From positions 1 to 64,000 of the forward strand of contig NZ_JAJUXH010000024.1 in the NCBI RefSeq assembly GCF_021390245.1: a DNA stretch of 64,000 nt, read 5' to 3'. Shown piece after piece: positions 8,192-18,700 of the stretch (position 1 is its first letter; each line of letters starts with the position of its first letter). This DNA comes from Dyadobacter sp. CY323. GTDB taxonomy: Bacteria > Bacteroidota > Bacteroidia > Cytophagales > Spirosomataceae. The position numbers were made by a program, and so were the translations under genes. Under the pieces are notes generated by a model. The model saw nothing but the letters and a program-made list of their open reading frames with translations, was not told the origin of the DNA and did no database searches.

Positions 8192-9070
8192 ATGAAAAAG
8201 GATTACAATCGCTTTATCTGGCTGGCTGGAATTTATCTGTTTTCAGCATTTACATTTAATGACAGCGCGTACGAAGAACAGATCCAGCAATGGCACCAGA
8301 AAAGGGTCGAAAGCCTGAAAGCCGAATCGGGCTGGCTTAATCTGGCGGGCTTGTTTTGGCTGGAAGAAGGTAGCAATACGTTCGGGGGAGATGAAAAAAA
8401 CGACATTTTGTTTCCAAAAGAAGGGAGTAATCCTTTTCTGGGGGAAATCGTGCTGGACAAAGGCAGGATTACCCTGAAAGCCAATCCGGATGCGGAGATC
8501 TACAATGGCGAGACACGGGTAGATCAGCTGGATATTTTCCCGGATGAAAAACCAGTGACCTTGAAACACAAGCAATTACGTTGGTTTGTCATTAAAAGGG
8601 GTGAAAAGTATGCCGTTCGTTTGCGGGATTTGGAAAGTCAGTATCTGAAAGAATTTTCGGGCATTGAACGATATCCGGTACAAGAGAACTGGCGGGTAAA
8701 AGCCAGATTTGAACCTACGGAAGGCAAAAAAGTTTCCATTACGGACATCACAGGCCGCACTGCCGACCAGGATTCACCGGGTACGCTGGTATTCTCGGTG
8801 AAAGGAAAAGAATACCGCCTGGACGCGGTGGGATCTACCAAAAACCTGTTTATCATTTTCGCCGACCAGACCAACAAAAAAGAAACCTATGGAGCCGGCC
8901 GCTTTCTGTATTCGGCTGTGGAAGAGGATGGTACCGCCTGGCTGGATTTCAACAAATCCATCAATCCACCCTGCGCATTTTCTCCCTACGCAACTTGTCC
9001 GCTTCCGCCGAAGCAAAATAAGCTGGCACTGGTTGTTTCCGCCGGTGAAAAGCGTTACGGCGAGCATTAA
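8192..9070 (+). CDS. DUF1684 domain protein
   Basis: 292 residues. After a short N-terminal hydrophobic segment (about 8-22), which may be a signal peptide or anchor, the DUF1684 signature is clear: GWLNLAGLFWLEEG near residue 48, the central VRLRDLESQYLKEFSGIERYP segment, and the C-terminal NPPCAFSPYATCPLPP with cysteines in the family positions, followed by a short KRYGEH tail. DUF1684 proteins are widespread in Bacteroidota; their biochemical activity is not established. The gene stands alone with its own probable promoter. Confidence 0.85.
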   Translation: MKKDYNRFIWLAGIYLFSAFTFNDSAYEEQIQQWHQKRVESLKAESGWLNLAGLFWLEEGSNTFGGDEKNDILFPKEGSNPFLGEIVLDKGRITLKANPDAEIYNGETRVDQLDIFPDEKPVTLKHKQLRWFVIKRGEKYAVRLRDLESQYLKEFSGIERYPVQENWRVKARFEPTEGKKVSITDITGRTADQDSPGTLVFSVKGKEYRLDAVGSTKNLFIIFADQTNKKETYGAGRFLYSAVEEDGTAWLDFNKSINPPCAFSPYATCPLPPKQNKLALVVSAGEKRYGEH

Positions 9071-9120
9071 TTAGGTTCAGCTCTCCCGAACCCTTCACCT
9101 TCTTTCTTTTATTCCCTGAT

Positions 9121-9142
9121 CCGGAGACGCTATCGTCTCCGG
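9121..9142. promoter_or_regulatory. Perfect hairpin in front of first susC
   Basis: CCGGAGACG (9121-9129), loop CTAT, CGTCTCCGG (9134-9142): a perfect 9-bp stem. There is no T-run after it on either strand, so it is a poor intrinsic terminator. It lies between the DUF1684 stop and the susC start (58 bp upstream of it), so it could end one transcript or sit in the susC leader. Confidence 0.5.
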
Positions 9143-9199
9143 GGATGGGATTGCATGTCCCAAATCAGACTTATTACTACTCATTTAACTCCATAAAGA

Positions 9200-12100
9200 A
9201 TGAAACAATACTACTTATGGCTTTCGCGTATATTAATATACGTTAATGAAGCGCCTATCTTGTCCATGCTGGTCACCGCGGCCTTCATTATTTTATCAAA
9301 TGCATATTCTCCGGCTTTCGGCGGAATTTTGGAACCGCTGGATAAGGTCATTACGGGGACGGTCCGGGATAAGGAATCGGGGCAGGGTTTGCCGGGAGTT
9401 TCTATCATTGTGAAAGGAACTTCTAACGGTACCATTTCGGATCAGAATGGAAAATACCAGCTTTCCGTACCTGAAAAAGCAACTCTTGTTATTTCTTTCA
9501 TCGGGTACGAATCGGTTGAAAAACCGGTTGAAAACCAATCTGAAATCTCGATCGGGTTGAATTCTGACACCAGGCAGCTCAACGAACTGGTAGTCGTCGG
9601 ATATGGTACCCAAACGAAAGCCGAATTCACGGGTTCCGCCGTGAGGTTAAAAGGAGAAACCATAAAAGACCAGCCGGTACAAAGCTTTGACCAGGCTTTG
9701 TCGGGACGTGCGGCCGGGGTTAGCATTGCGCAGCCGAACGGTGTTTTAAATAATCCTCCGGTCATCCGTATCCGTGGCGTCAATTCCATCTCACTGAGCT
9801 CGTATCCGTTGGTGGTCGTGGATGGCATTCCCATTAACACAGGTAATGTGTCGACGAGTACGGCGGTTCCCAACAATCCGCTGGGCGACATAAACCCTGC
9901 TGATATTGAGTCGATTGATGTTTTGAAAGATGCTGCATCCACCTCCATTTATGGCTCGCGTGCAGCTGCCGGTGTGTTACTGATTACGACCAAACGCGGG
10001 AAAACCGGAAAGCCGAGGATCAGTTTCGAATCCTGGGCGGCGGCGTCGGAAGTGGTGCGGTTACCCAAGCTTTTAAATGCCGAACAATACATCGCCATCA
10101 AAAACGAAGCTGTTTTAAATGCGAAAATTTTGGGAGGCAATGAAAATAATGACAAGGTACCGGCTGCCTTATTTTTCCCCAATGAAAATGAGGATGGCTC
10201 CAACATCGACACCCGCTGGTACGATCACATTTACCGGACCGGCGTATCGCAAAACCATAATTTAAGCGTGTCCGGCGGCACGCAGGCCACGACTTACTAT
10301 TTTTCCGCCAATTATTCCAAGCAAAAAGGTTTTTTGAAAGCCAATGAATTTAACCGTAAATCGGTACGTTTCAACATCGATCAGGAGGTCAGCCAATGGC
10401 TGAAAGTAAACGGCAGCGTTTCTTATAATACAAGCGAGAATTTATCTCCGTATGCCGGATCGCTCCCGGGCTCCAATTTCTTTCTCGTAGGAGTAGCCCG
10501 GCTTGCGACTGCATTGCCGCCCAATGTGCCCGCCTATAATCCCGACGGTACGTACAACATCAGCAAAACCAATCCCAATACGATCGGAATGGGGAACAAC
10601 CAGGTGGTGAGCAACTGGGGAAACCCGGTAGCGCTACTGGATTTGAACAGCTATTCATCCGCCAATGACCGGATCATCGGAAGCTTTGGCGCTACCGCAA
10701 AAATCCTTAAAAACCTCGAATTCAGAACCACATATGCGATCGACCGGCTGCGGACTGAAACCAAAACGTTCGACAGCGCGATCCAGGGAAATGGATTTTC
10801 CAGCAGAGGAAATGCAGTGAACGTTTCGGCATTGCGCGACAATTGGAACTGGACAAACACGCTGACATTCAATCAGACTTTTGGGGCAAAACATTCCGTA
10901 TCCGTACTCGCGGGCTATGATATCCAGAAATTCAACAATTCGGCCTGGGGTGCTTCCAGATCGCAAAGTTCCGACCCGTTTTTCCAAAATTACCAGGGAA
11001 ACTGGGGCTCGATCGCGGCGTCCGGAAATGAGCTTGACGAGCGTGCGTATCTGTCGTATTTCTCACGTGTCAGTTATGATCTGGCCAAGAAATATTTTGT
11101 GACGATCAACTTCCGCCGGGATGGAAATTCCGCATTGGGGGCGGATAAAAAGTACGGGAATTTTGGCGGCGTTTCTGCCGGCTGGTCTGTTTCGGATGAG
11201 GAATTTTATAAAAACTCAAAACTGTCGGATGTACTCAGCGCGGTAAAACTGCGCGCCAGCTGGGGGAAAGTCGGGAATGGAAACCTGACAAATGCATTCA
11301 GCTCATTGGAATTGTATACCGGTTCACTGTATGGCAATGCACCAACCTGGGCACTTTCGCAGGCCGGAAATTCGGAATTGGGCTGGGAAACGAGCGAGCA
11401 GACGAACATTGGCGCGGACCTGGGTTTGTTCAACGATCGCATTCAGCTGGATTTTACGTGGTTTAATAACAATGTAAATGGGTTGATCCTCAGTGCGCCA
11501 CAGGCAGTTTCCAAAGGAATTCCGGGTAATTCGATTTTAGGTAACGTCGGCTCGATGTACAATCGCGGGGTCGAGCTGGGTATCAATGCAACGCTGATCC
11601 GGTCGGATGATTTTTCCTGGAATGCTTCATTGAATTTCACAAAACTGCAAAACAAAGTCACTGCGCTGGCCGATGGGAATACGGACATTGTGGGTACCAC
11701 GCACGTATCGTATGAAACCACCAATGTGACGCGTGTGGGACATTCGGTGGGTAGTTTATATGGGGCCAAAACGGCAGGTGTAAATCCGGAAAACGGACGC
11801 CGGATCTTCATTAATGGGAAAGGAGAACAAGTGCAGTTTAGCCAGGTAGTAGCGCCGGGACAAAGCAGCTGGACGTATCTCGACGGTTCCAGGGCAGCGG
11901 CCATTACCGGCGCAGATTACTATCTGATCGGCAATGCATTACCGAAATGGTACGGAGGTTTTTCCAACAATTTCAAATATGGAAACTTAGACCTGGGCAT
12001 TAACTTTTCTTTTTCGGGTGGTAACCAGGTCATGAATGGAACGAGGGCTACGCTTTTGGATCAAAGAGCTTATAATAACTCCGACGAAATCCTGAAACGC

Positions 12101-12445
12101 TGGCAAAAACCAGGTGACATCACCGACATTCCCAGATTGGTTTACAATGATCAATTGTCCAGCGGCTCGTCGTTTCCGGTATCAACCAATGCAGAGAAAG
12201 CTGATTTTTTAAGACTTCAGAATCTGTCGCTGGGTTACCGCATTCCGGCTTCCGTTTTTGGGAATTCAGGCATTGGGCCGATCAGGATTTATGCGCAGGG
12301 TTCCAACCTGTGGCTGCTGACTTCCTACTCCGGTACCGATCCTGAATCTTCGGTAAACGGGAATTCAAACACCACGCCGGGCATCGAGAAAAACTCGGTA
12401 GGACAAGCCCGCACCTTTACATTGGGTGTTAACCTCAGTTTTTAA
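9200..12445 (+). CDS. SusC/RagA-type TonB-dependent outer membrane transporter (pair 1)
   Basis: 1081 residues. After an exported N-terminus (hydrophobic about 21-36) comes a CarboxypepD_reg-like domain (about 48-122, with LPGVSIIVKGTSNGT), the SusC TonB box ELVVVGYGTQ at 129-138, a plug domain (about 140-265 with VVVDGIPI and IYGSRAAAGVLLITTKRGK) and the 22-strand barrel ending FTLGVNLSF. It lacks an STN domain, so unlike pairs 2-4 it is not expected to signal to a FecR/ECF sigma pair. With its SusD it should bind and import an oligosaccharide or peptide using TonB energy. The susD gene follows after 18 bp. No glycoside hydrolase or regulator is attached, so the substrate is unknown. Confidence 0.95.
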   Translation: MKQYYLWLSRILIYVNEAPILSMLVTAAFIILSNAYSPAFGGILEPLDKVITGTVRDKESGQGLPGVSIIVKGTSNGTISDQNGKYQLSVPEKATLVISFIGYESVEKPVENQSEISIGLNSDTRQLNELVVVGYGTQTKAEFTGSAVRLKGETIKDQPVQSFDQALSGRAAGVSIAQPNGVLNNPPVIRIRGVNSISLSSYPLVVVDGIPINTGNVSTSTAVPNNPLGDINPADIESIDVLKDAASTSIYGSRAAAGVLLITTKRGKTGKPRISFESWAAASEVVRLPKLLNAEQYIAIKNEAVLNAKILGGNENNDKVPAALFFPNENEDGSNIDTRWYDHIYRTGVSQNHNLSVSGGTQATTYYFSANYSKQKGFLKANEFNRKSVRFNIDQEVSQWLKVNGSVSYNTSENLSPYAGSLPGSNFFLVGVARLATALPPNVPAYNPDGTYNISKTNPNTIGMGNNQVVSNWGNPVALLDLNSYSSANDRIIGSFGATAKILKNLEFRTTYAIDRLRTETKTFDSAIQGNGFSSRGNAVNVSALRDNWNWTNTLTFNQTFGAKHSVSVLAGYDIQKFNNSAWGASRSQSSDPFFQNYQGNWGSIAASGNELDERAYLSYFSRVSYDLAKKYFVTINFRRDGNSALGADKKYGNFGGVSAGWSVSDEEFYKNSKLSDVLSAVKLRASWGKVGNGNLTNAFSSLELYTGSLYGNAPTWALSQAGNSELGWETSEQTNIGADLGLFNDRIQLDFTWFNNNVNGLILSAPQAVSKGIPGNSILGNVGSMYNRGVELGINATLIRSDDFSWNASLNFTKLQNKVTALADGNTDIVGTTHVSYETTNVTRVGHSVGSLYGAKTAGVNPENGRRIFINGKGEQVQFSQVVAPGQSSWTYLDGSRAAAITGADYYLIGNALPKWYGGFSNNFKYGNLDLGINFSFSGGNQVMNGTRATLLDQRAYNNSDEILKRWQKPGDITDIPRLVYNDQLSSGSSFPVSTNAEKADFLRLQNLSLGYRIPASVFGNSGIGPIRIYAQGSNLWLLTSYSGTDPESSVNGNSNTTPGIEKNSVGQARTFTLGVNLSF

Positions 12446-12463
12446 TTTAATCCGACATCTGAT

Positions 12464-13918
12464 ATGAAGATCTTTAGAACAACGAACAACCCTACCCGCA
12501 TTTCGCTCCTGTTCACACTTGCACTCACGTTCAACGCCTGCGACCAGAAGGAGCTTTTGAACCCCAATCCGGAAACCTCCATTACGGGCGAAAATGCATT
12601 TCAAACTCCCGAGCGAATCCTGGGGCTTGTGAATGGGATTTACAAATCGGCCAAAGGCGGCAATTTTTACGGGGGCAATTATTACACGTATTCGGAGGCC
12701 CGGGGCGAGGAATTCATCAACCGGACCAGCAATACATTTACCGCATTCGAGGCCTGGAACCAGACACTTAATGCAAGTTCAAACTTTATAGCAGGTTTAT
12801 GGGCATCGGGTTATGAGACGATCAATAATGCCAATATTCTGATCAAAGGCGTGACAGATCATCCCGGCATTGTGACCGAAGCACTTGGAAAACAATACAT
12901 TGCGGAAGCGAAATTCTTGCGGGCTTTGAGTTATTACAGTCTCGTTACATCTTATGCCAGACCGTTTAACGAAGATCAGGGTGCTTCCAAAGGTTTGCCG
13001 CTCCGGTTGCAGGCCGAAACCACGACCGCAAATAACGGGTTGGCCCGCAGTACTGTTGCCGAAGTGTATGCGCAGATCATCAAAGACCTCGACGAGGCCG
13101 AAGCCGGCCTGCCGTTGAATCACAGTTCCTCGTTGCTGAATACCACCCGGGCGCACCGAAATACCGCCATTGCATTGAAAACCAGGATTTATCTCAATAG
13201 TGGGAAATACGACAAGGTGATTGAAGAAGCAAAAAAGATCGTTTCTGCGCAGCCGCCATTCAGCGCGGAAACCGGCGTGAAACACAAGCTGGAAAACATC
13301 GTGGAAATTTTCACGACAAATTATACGAGCAGCGAATCCATTTTATCCGTGCCCATGACCGAGCTGGACAACGTCACCGGGCAGACTTCTTTCCCGTATG
13401 TTTTCAATGCCAATTCCGAGTACAACCTCAATCCGACGGGAATCTGGGGAGATACGGAATGGCGGGCGGCGGATTTGAGAAGAACTTTCTCGAGAACAGC
13501 CTCGGGAGTTCAGTTTTTGACCAAATACAATAAACCGTCCCCATTCCTGGATTACCTGCCCATTATCCGATACTCGGAAGTGCTGCTCAACTACGCAGAA
13601 GCCGCTGCCCGAAAAGGCGACCTGCCTACCGCGGTAAAGCTGGTGAGCGCAGTGAGATACCGCTCGGATGCGGGCTACGTTTTTCCGAATGCTGCTGTGG
13701 GGACCCAGGCTGCTTTGGTGAATACAATTTTGAACGAAAGACGCATTGAGCTGCTGGGAGAAGGATTTCGTTCCAATGACATCGTCCGGAATCTGCGGAT
13801 TTTTCCGGCCAAATCAGGCAATGGGTTGATCGCACCGGCCGTTGAACCTGCGCAGGCCAACTACATTTTCCCGCTGCCGAATACGGAGATCATTACTAAT
13901 AAATTGTTGCTGGACTAG
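12464..13918 (+). CDS. SusD/RagB-type surface lipoprotein (pair 1)
   Basis: 484 residues. A lipoprotein signal (lipobox Cys at about residue 26 in FNACDQ) anchors it to the outer membrane. The SusD fold is supported by the N-terminal helical part (GENAFQTPERILGLVNGIYK), the TPR-like segment with AEAKFLRALSYYSLV, RAHRNTAIALKTRIYL, and the C-terminal SusD signature YLPIIRYSEVLLNYAEAAAR followed by LNERRIELLGEGFRSNDIVR. It forms the substrate-gating lid on SusC of pair 1, with which it is cotranscribed. The C-terminus (EIITNKLLLD) differs from the usual NPGY ending of the other four SusD proteins here. Substrate unknown. Confidence 0.94.
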   Translation: MKIFRTTNNPTRISLLFTLALTFNACDQKELLNPNPETSITGENAFQTPERILGLVNGIYKSAKGGNFYGGNYYTYSEARGEEFINRTSNTFTAFEAWNQTLNASSNFIAGLWASGYETINNANILIKGVTDHPGIVTEALGKQYIAEAKFLRALSYYSLVTSYARPFNEDQGASKGLPLRLQAETTTANNGLARSTVAEVYAQIIKDLDEAEAGLPLNHSSSLLNTTRAHRNTAIALKTRIYLNSGKYDKVIEEAKKIVSAQPPFSAETGVKHKLENIVEIFTTNYTSSESILSVPMTELDNVTGQTSFPYVFNANSEYNLNPTGIWGDTEWRAADLRRTFSRTASGVQFLTKYNKPSPFLDYLPIIRYSEVLLNYAEAAARKGDLPTAVKLVSAVRYRSDAGYVFPNAAVGTQAALVNTILNERRIELLGEGFRSNDIVRNLRIFPAKSGNGLIAPAVEPAQANYIFPLPNTEIITNKLLLD

Positions 13919-13986
13919 ATCACTGCCGTCAAGTAGATTCCCAATCAGTAAGTCTTAATGCTGAAAAATTGTAATTCCTTTGCATT

Positions 13987-14517
13987 TTGAAGCATCACTC
14001 GGATTTATACTTACTGGCTCTTTTGAAAGACGGTGACATTAAAGCGTTTGACAGGCTTTTCCTCAAGTACTACAAGCTTTTGTGCGCCAATGCTTACTCG
14101 CTGTTGCGCGACGAACAGGAGGCGAAAGACATTGTACAGCTATTCTTCGTGGAAATGTGGGAAAGAAAGCTGTTCATGGGTCTGGAAGGAGATATTAAAG
14201 GTTATCTGTATCGTTCTGTTCAAAACAGGTGTCTGAACCAGCAACGGAAACAGCTTATGGACCAGAAAAGACAGGAAATGTTTATCCAGACGCTGGAATC
14301 GTTTGAAATGGAAGATCAATGGATGGAACACGAGCCTGTGAACCTGCAGGATGCGTTGCTGGCAATGCCCGGGCAAAGGCGCGAAGCATTACAATTGGTT
14401 TATCTGCAGAATAAGAAATACCGTGACGCAGCGGATGTTATGGGGATCAGTATCAACTCTCTCAAAACGCATTTGAAGATCGGATTGAGGGTTTTACGCG
14501 AGAAATTGAATAAATGA
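13987..14517 (+). CDS. ECF sigma-70 factor (FecI-like), unit 2
   Basis: 176 residues from a TTG start at 13987; no in-frame ATG exists near the family N-terminus. Region 2 (about 10-75) shows LLKDGDIKAFDRLFLKYYKL, then RDEQEAKDIVQLFFVEMWE; region 4 (about 118-172) shows LQDALLAMPGQRREALQLVY and the helix-turn-helix YRDAADVMGISINSLKTHLK. The gene overlaps the following FecR gene by four bases (ATGA), so the two are translationally coupled, as expected for a sigma/anti-sigma pair that controls the adjacent STN-type susC operon. A TTCCTTTG box (13975-13982) resembles the -7 element and would place the transcript start almost at the TTG codon, hinting at a leaderless message. Confidence 0.9.
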   Translation: MKHHSDLYLLALLKDGDIKAFDRLFLKYYKLLCANAYSLLRDEQEAKDIVQLFFVEMWERKLFMGLEGDIKGYLYRSVQNRCLNQQRKQLMDQKRQEMFIQTLESFEMEDQWMEHEPVNLQDALLAMPGQRREALQLVYLQNKKYRDAADVMGISINSLKTHLKIGLRVLREKLNK

Positions 14518-15638
14518 CATCGGCATATCAGCATATACGGCAATTGTACTACGAAAACCTGACGGAAACGATCAGTGAGGAAGATTACGCGCAGTTGCAG
14601 TTATGGCTTAAAACGGACGAACATGTCCGGGCGATCTGGTCGGCTCTGGAAGAAGAAAGCGGTCAATTGAATATGCAAGCTTTCGTGGATGACATTGAGC
14701 CCGAAAAGGATCTTTGGAAAATAAGGGTAAAAGCTCCGGTCTCGATTTCCTTTACATGGAAGCTGGCCGCCGCCATGCTTGCCCTCGCCGCAATCTGGTA
14801 TTTTGTCCCCAAAAAGCAGGATCAGCTTGCCCGTGATGTGAAAGGAAAGGAATATCAAATACCTGTTAATAATGGTATTACCCTGACAACGCCGAACGGA
14901 AAAGCCATCACGCTGACCAAAGACGGAACGCAGACGATGGAACTGGGAGATGTGCGGCTTGATAACAAAAGCGGGACTTTGACCTATTCGGGAGGAGCCC
15001 AGGAAACCACATTGAATGAACTGTACGTTCCGGCGAAAGAGAACTATGAGATCGTGCTGGCCGACGGGACAAAAGTCGCACTCAATTCAGAGACAAAATT
15101 GCGGTTCCCTTTCCATTTCGGAGGAAAGAGTCGCGAAGTTTATGTAGAAGGGGAGGCGTTTTTTGAGGTAAAAAAGGATGCGGGCCATCCATTTATCGTG
15201 CACACGGCACTGGCTGACATGGTGGTTACAGGCACCAGTTTCAATGTGAATACGTATGATAAAAAGTTTGTCAAAACCGCACTTGTCGAAGGAAAGGTGC
15301 AGATCAGAGCGGGGGAGCAACGGCCGATAGATTTGTTGCCAGGCTTTCAAGCGACCGCAAATGCCGGCAGGGATCCGGACGTTGGGCGGTTTGACGCCGA
15401 TGAGGTTTTATCGTGGAGAAATGGAATGTATTACTTTCATAACCAGCCTCTTGGACAGCTGAGCAGCTTTATTGCGAGATGGTATGGGATTGAAGTGATT
15501 TTTGACCGTGAACAACTCAGAGTTCATCCGGTGTCCGGTCTGTTGGAAAAAGGGCGGCTCGATGAATTTTTAATAGACCTTAAAACAACCTCTGGCATCA
15601 ATCATCATATCGAGGGCACGAAACTGCATTTAAAATAA
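14514..15638 (+). CDS. FecR-family anti-sigma regulator, unit 2
   Basis: 374 residues. A cytoplasmic N-terminal region (1-80, LRQLYYENL-type helices) would hold the sigma factor; one membrane segment (about 82-98) crosses the inner membrane; the periplasmic FecR domain (about 170-265: GTKVALNSETKLRFP, REVYVEGEAFFEVKKD, VTGTSFNVNTY) is followed by a DUF4974 domain (about 305-374, YYFHNQPLGQLSSFIARWYG). It should receive the signal from the STN domain of the downstream SusC and release the sigma factor, by proteolysis in known systems. The start ATG overlaps the sigma stop codon. Confidence 0.93.
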   Translation: MTSAYQHIRQLYYENLTETISEEDYAQLQLWLKTDEHVRAIWSALEEESGQLNMQAFVDDIEPEKDLWKIRVKAPVSISFTWKLAAAMLALAAIWYFVPKKQDQLARDVKGKEYQIPVNNGITLTTPNGKAITLTKDGTQTMELGDVRLDNKSGTLTYSGGAQETTLNELYVPAKENYEIVLADGTKVALNSETKLRFPFHFGGKSREVYVEGEAFFEVKKDAGHPFIVHTALADMVVTGTSFNVNTYDKKFVKTALVEGKVQIRAGEQRPIDLLPGFQATANAGRDPDVGRFDADEVLSWRNGMYYFHNQPLGQLSSFIARWYGIEVIFDREQLRVHPVSGLLEKGRLDEFLIDLKTTSGINHHIEGTKLHLK

Positions 15639-15722
15639 AAAAATCTTCCACGTCCATTCACCCGGTTTGTTAAAAACGGTGTAGTTGTTTTGAAAGTAAT
15701 AACTGACAAACACTAAACCCGT

Positions 15723-18700
15723 ATGAAACAAATTTTATTCAAAGACTGGTGGTTATCCTCCAGTCACATCGCCCGGTACCTGGGCCTCGCCTTCATGTGC
15801 ATTCTGATGGCCAACTCACATGCGCAAGCATTGGATGAGCAACAGAAAGTAACGATTTCCGGCAAGAACATCAGTTACCAGAAGGTTTTTCAGGCCATTA
15901 AGAAGAAAACCGGCCTGACAGTGTTTTACAGTAATGAGTTACTGAACGATGCGGAAAAGATCAGCCTGGATTTTCAAGACGAAGACCTGGAAACCGTTCT
16001 CGATTTTATTCTGCGCGAAAAAAAGATCGGATACGAGATCCGGCGGAATAAAGTGATCGTGCTTTCCCGGAAGTCGGAAAAGCAGGAAAGTTTCAAACCG
16101 TTGCCTACGCCGGCGGCTGCAAAAGAAGTGCGTATAGCTGGCAGGGTTACCGACGATAAAGGTGAAACATTGCCTGGCGTGAGCGTTTTACTAAAAGGTA
16201 GTCAGCGTGGAACCACCACCAGTGAGTCGGGGGATTTTGAGCTGGAAGTACCTGATGCAAATGCGGTCCTCGTTTTTTCATTTGTGGGATATCTGAGCCA
16301 GGAAGTCACTGTGGGAAACCAGGGCCGGCTGGACGTTACCTTGCTGGTAGACAACAAAGCTCTGGAAGAGGTGGTGGTAGTCGGCTACGGCACACAGGCC
16401 AGAGCTACGCTTACCGGCGCCATTGCAACCACAAAAGGGGAAGATCTTAAACAAAATCCGTCGGTAAATCTTTCCAATTCACTGGCTGGCCGTTTGCCCG
16501 GAATCATCGCAAGTAATCGATCAGGGCAACCTGGAAGTGGTTCCTCGATCCTCATCCGCGGGCAGAGCACATTGGGTAACAATAGTCCGCTGATCGTGAT
16601 CGACGGGGTGTGGGGACGCGGTGGATTTGAGCAGATCAACCCGAATGACGTGGAAAGTATCTCCGTTTTAAAGGATGCTTCTGCCGCCATTTACGGTGCG
16701 CAAGCTGCAAATGGCGTTATTCTCATTACCACTAAAAGAGGGGCATCCGGCAAACCGGTTATCAGTTATACCGTCAACCAGGGTATCTCTCAGCCAACCA
16801 GGCTGGCGAAAATGGCGAATTCTGCTACCTATGCGGAGTATATGAATGAGTTGCTCAATTATCAGGGCCAGGCCGACCGGTTTTCAGCCGATGACATCGA
16901 GAAGTTCAGAAATGGGAGTGACCCTGATAATTTTCCCAACACAAACTGGCAAAAAGCGGCATTGAAAAATTTCAGCACGCAAAGTCAGCAGAATATCTCG
17001 GTACGGGGCGGGAGCGAAGAGGTCAGGTACTATGTGTCCGGAAGCTTTGCGAACCAGAACGGGATCTTGAAAAACAGCAACATCGATTACAAAAATTTTA
17101 TAATCAGGTCTAATATAGACGCCAATTTATCTAAACACATCCGGGTAAGTCTCGACTTTTCGGCCAATCACAAAACGTCGGTCCTCCCGTCTATGGGCGT
17201 GGGTTCCATATTTCAGACGGTATGGCGCAATTATCCATTTTTGCCGGTTTACCATCCGAATGGATTGCCTGCACCCGGGATTGAACGAGGGGAAAATCCG
17301 GTGATCATGGCTTCGGATGCGGCGGGTTATGAAAGTCAGAAAGACAATATCTATCAGACCATGGCTTCCTTTGAGGTGAAAATTCCCTGGGTGGAAGGTC
17401 TTGCAGCGGATGGATTTCTGGCGCACGACCGGAATTATAATCCCTATAAACTGTTCAGGAAGCCCTGGAAAGTATATGACCGGAATGCAGCAACGGATGT
17501 TTATACGGAAAGATTGGGCGGTACCGTAAACCAGCCGACACTGAGGGAAGCGTTCACTACCTCCAACCGCACGACGTTCAACCTGCGTGCCAAATATGAT
17601 AAGACGTGGCAGGCACATACGTTGAGCACCTTTGTCGCTTTCGAACAAACGGAGACCGTCGGTAACGATTTCTGGGCTTTCAGAAGAAACTTTCTCAGCA
17701 GCGCGGTAGACCAGCTTTATGCAGGTGGCGTAGCCGACAAAGACAACTCGGGAACGGCATTCGAAACAGCCAGGCGGAATTTTTTCGGAAGGGTCAATTA
17801 TAATTTTCAGGAAAAGTATCTCGTCGATTTCAACTTCCGCTACGATGGTTCGCAGAATTTTCCGGAAGGTCGCCGATACGGTTTCTTCCCGGGTGTTTCG
17901 GCGGGATGGAGGTTATCCGAGGAAAATTTCATCAAGAATAGCCTGACTTTTGTCGATAACCTGAAACTGCGGATGTCTTATGGGAAAATGGGCAATGATC
18001 AGGTGGATGCATTCCAATATTTGTCCACCTATGCGTTTGCTGACGGCTACTATTTTGCCGAACCGACCACACAGCTTAACCGCGGGCTGACTCCTAATCC
18101 GGGCATTACCTGGGAAGTAGCAAAGACGGCGAACGTCGGTCTGGAAGCGACTTTCTGGAAAGGTCTGCTGGGAATCGAATTTGACGTTTTCAAAACAAGA
18201 AGAAACAACATTCTTACTGCCCGAAATGCATCTGTGCCTGCCTATACGGGACTTATTCTCCCGACGGAAAATATCGGGATCGTTGAAAACAAAGGTTTTG
18301 AATTTCAGGTATCACACCAGAAGCGAAGCCAGAAGCTTAGTTACCGGCTGGCAGCGAATATGTCTTTGGCAAAAAACAAGATCATTGACATAGATGAGCC
18401 GGCAAACCAGCAGGCGTGGCAGATGCGGACCGGATACTCGATGGGTACCAACCTTTATTACGATGCGGTCGGCATTTATCGCACCCAGGGAGAAATCGAT
18501 AACTCGGCGCATCCTGTGGGAACGAGGGTTGGCGATCTGCAATACCGGGATGTGAATGGCGACAAGCTCATCGACGCGAAAGACCGCATCCGGACGGAGT
18601 ACACGAATATCCCGCAAATGTCATTTGGGTTTACCGCCGGGGCCAGCTACAAAAATTTCTCGGTGAATGCATTGTTCCAGGGACAGGCGCGGGTCAGCCA

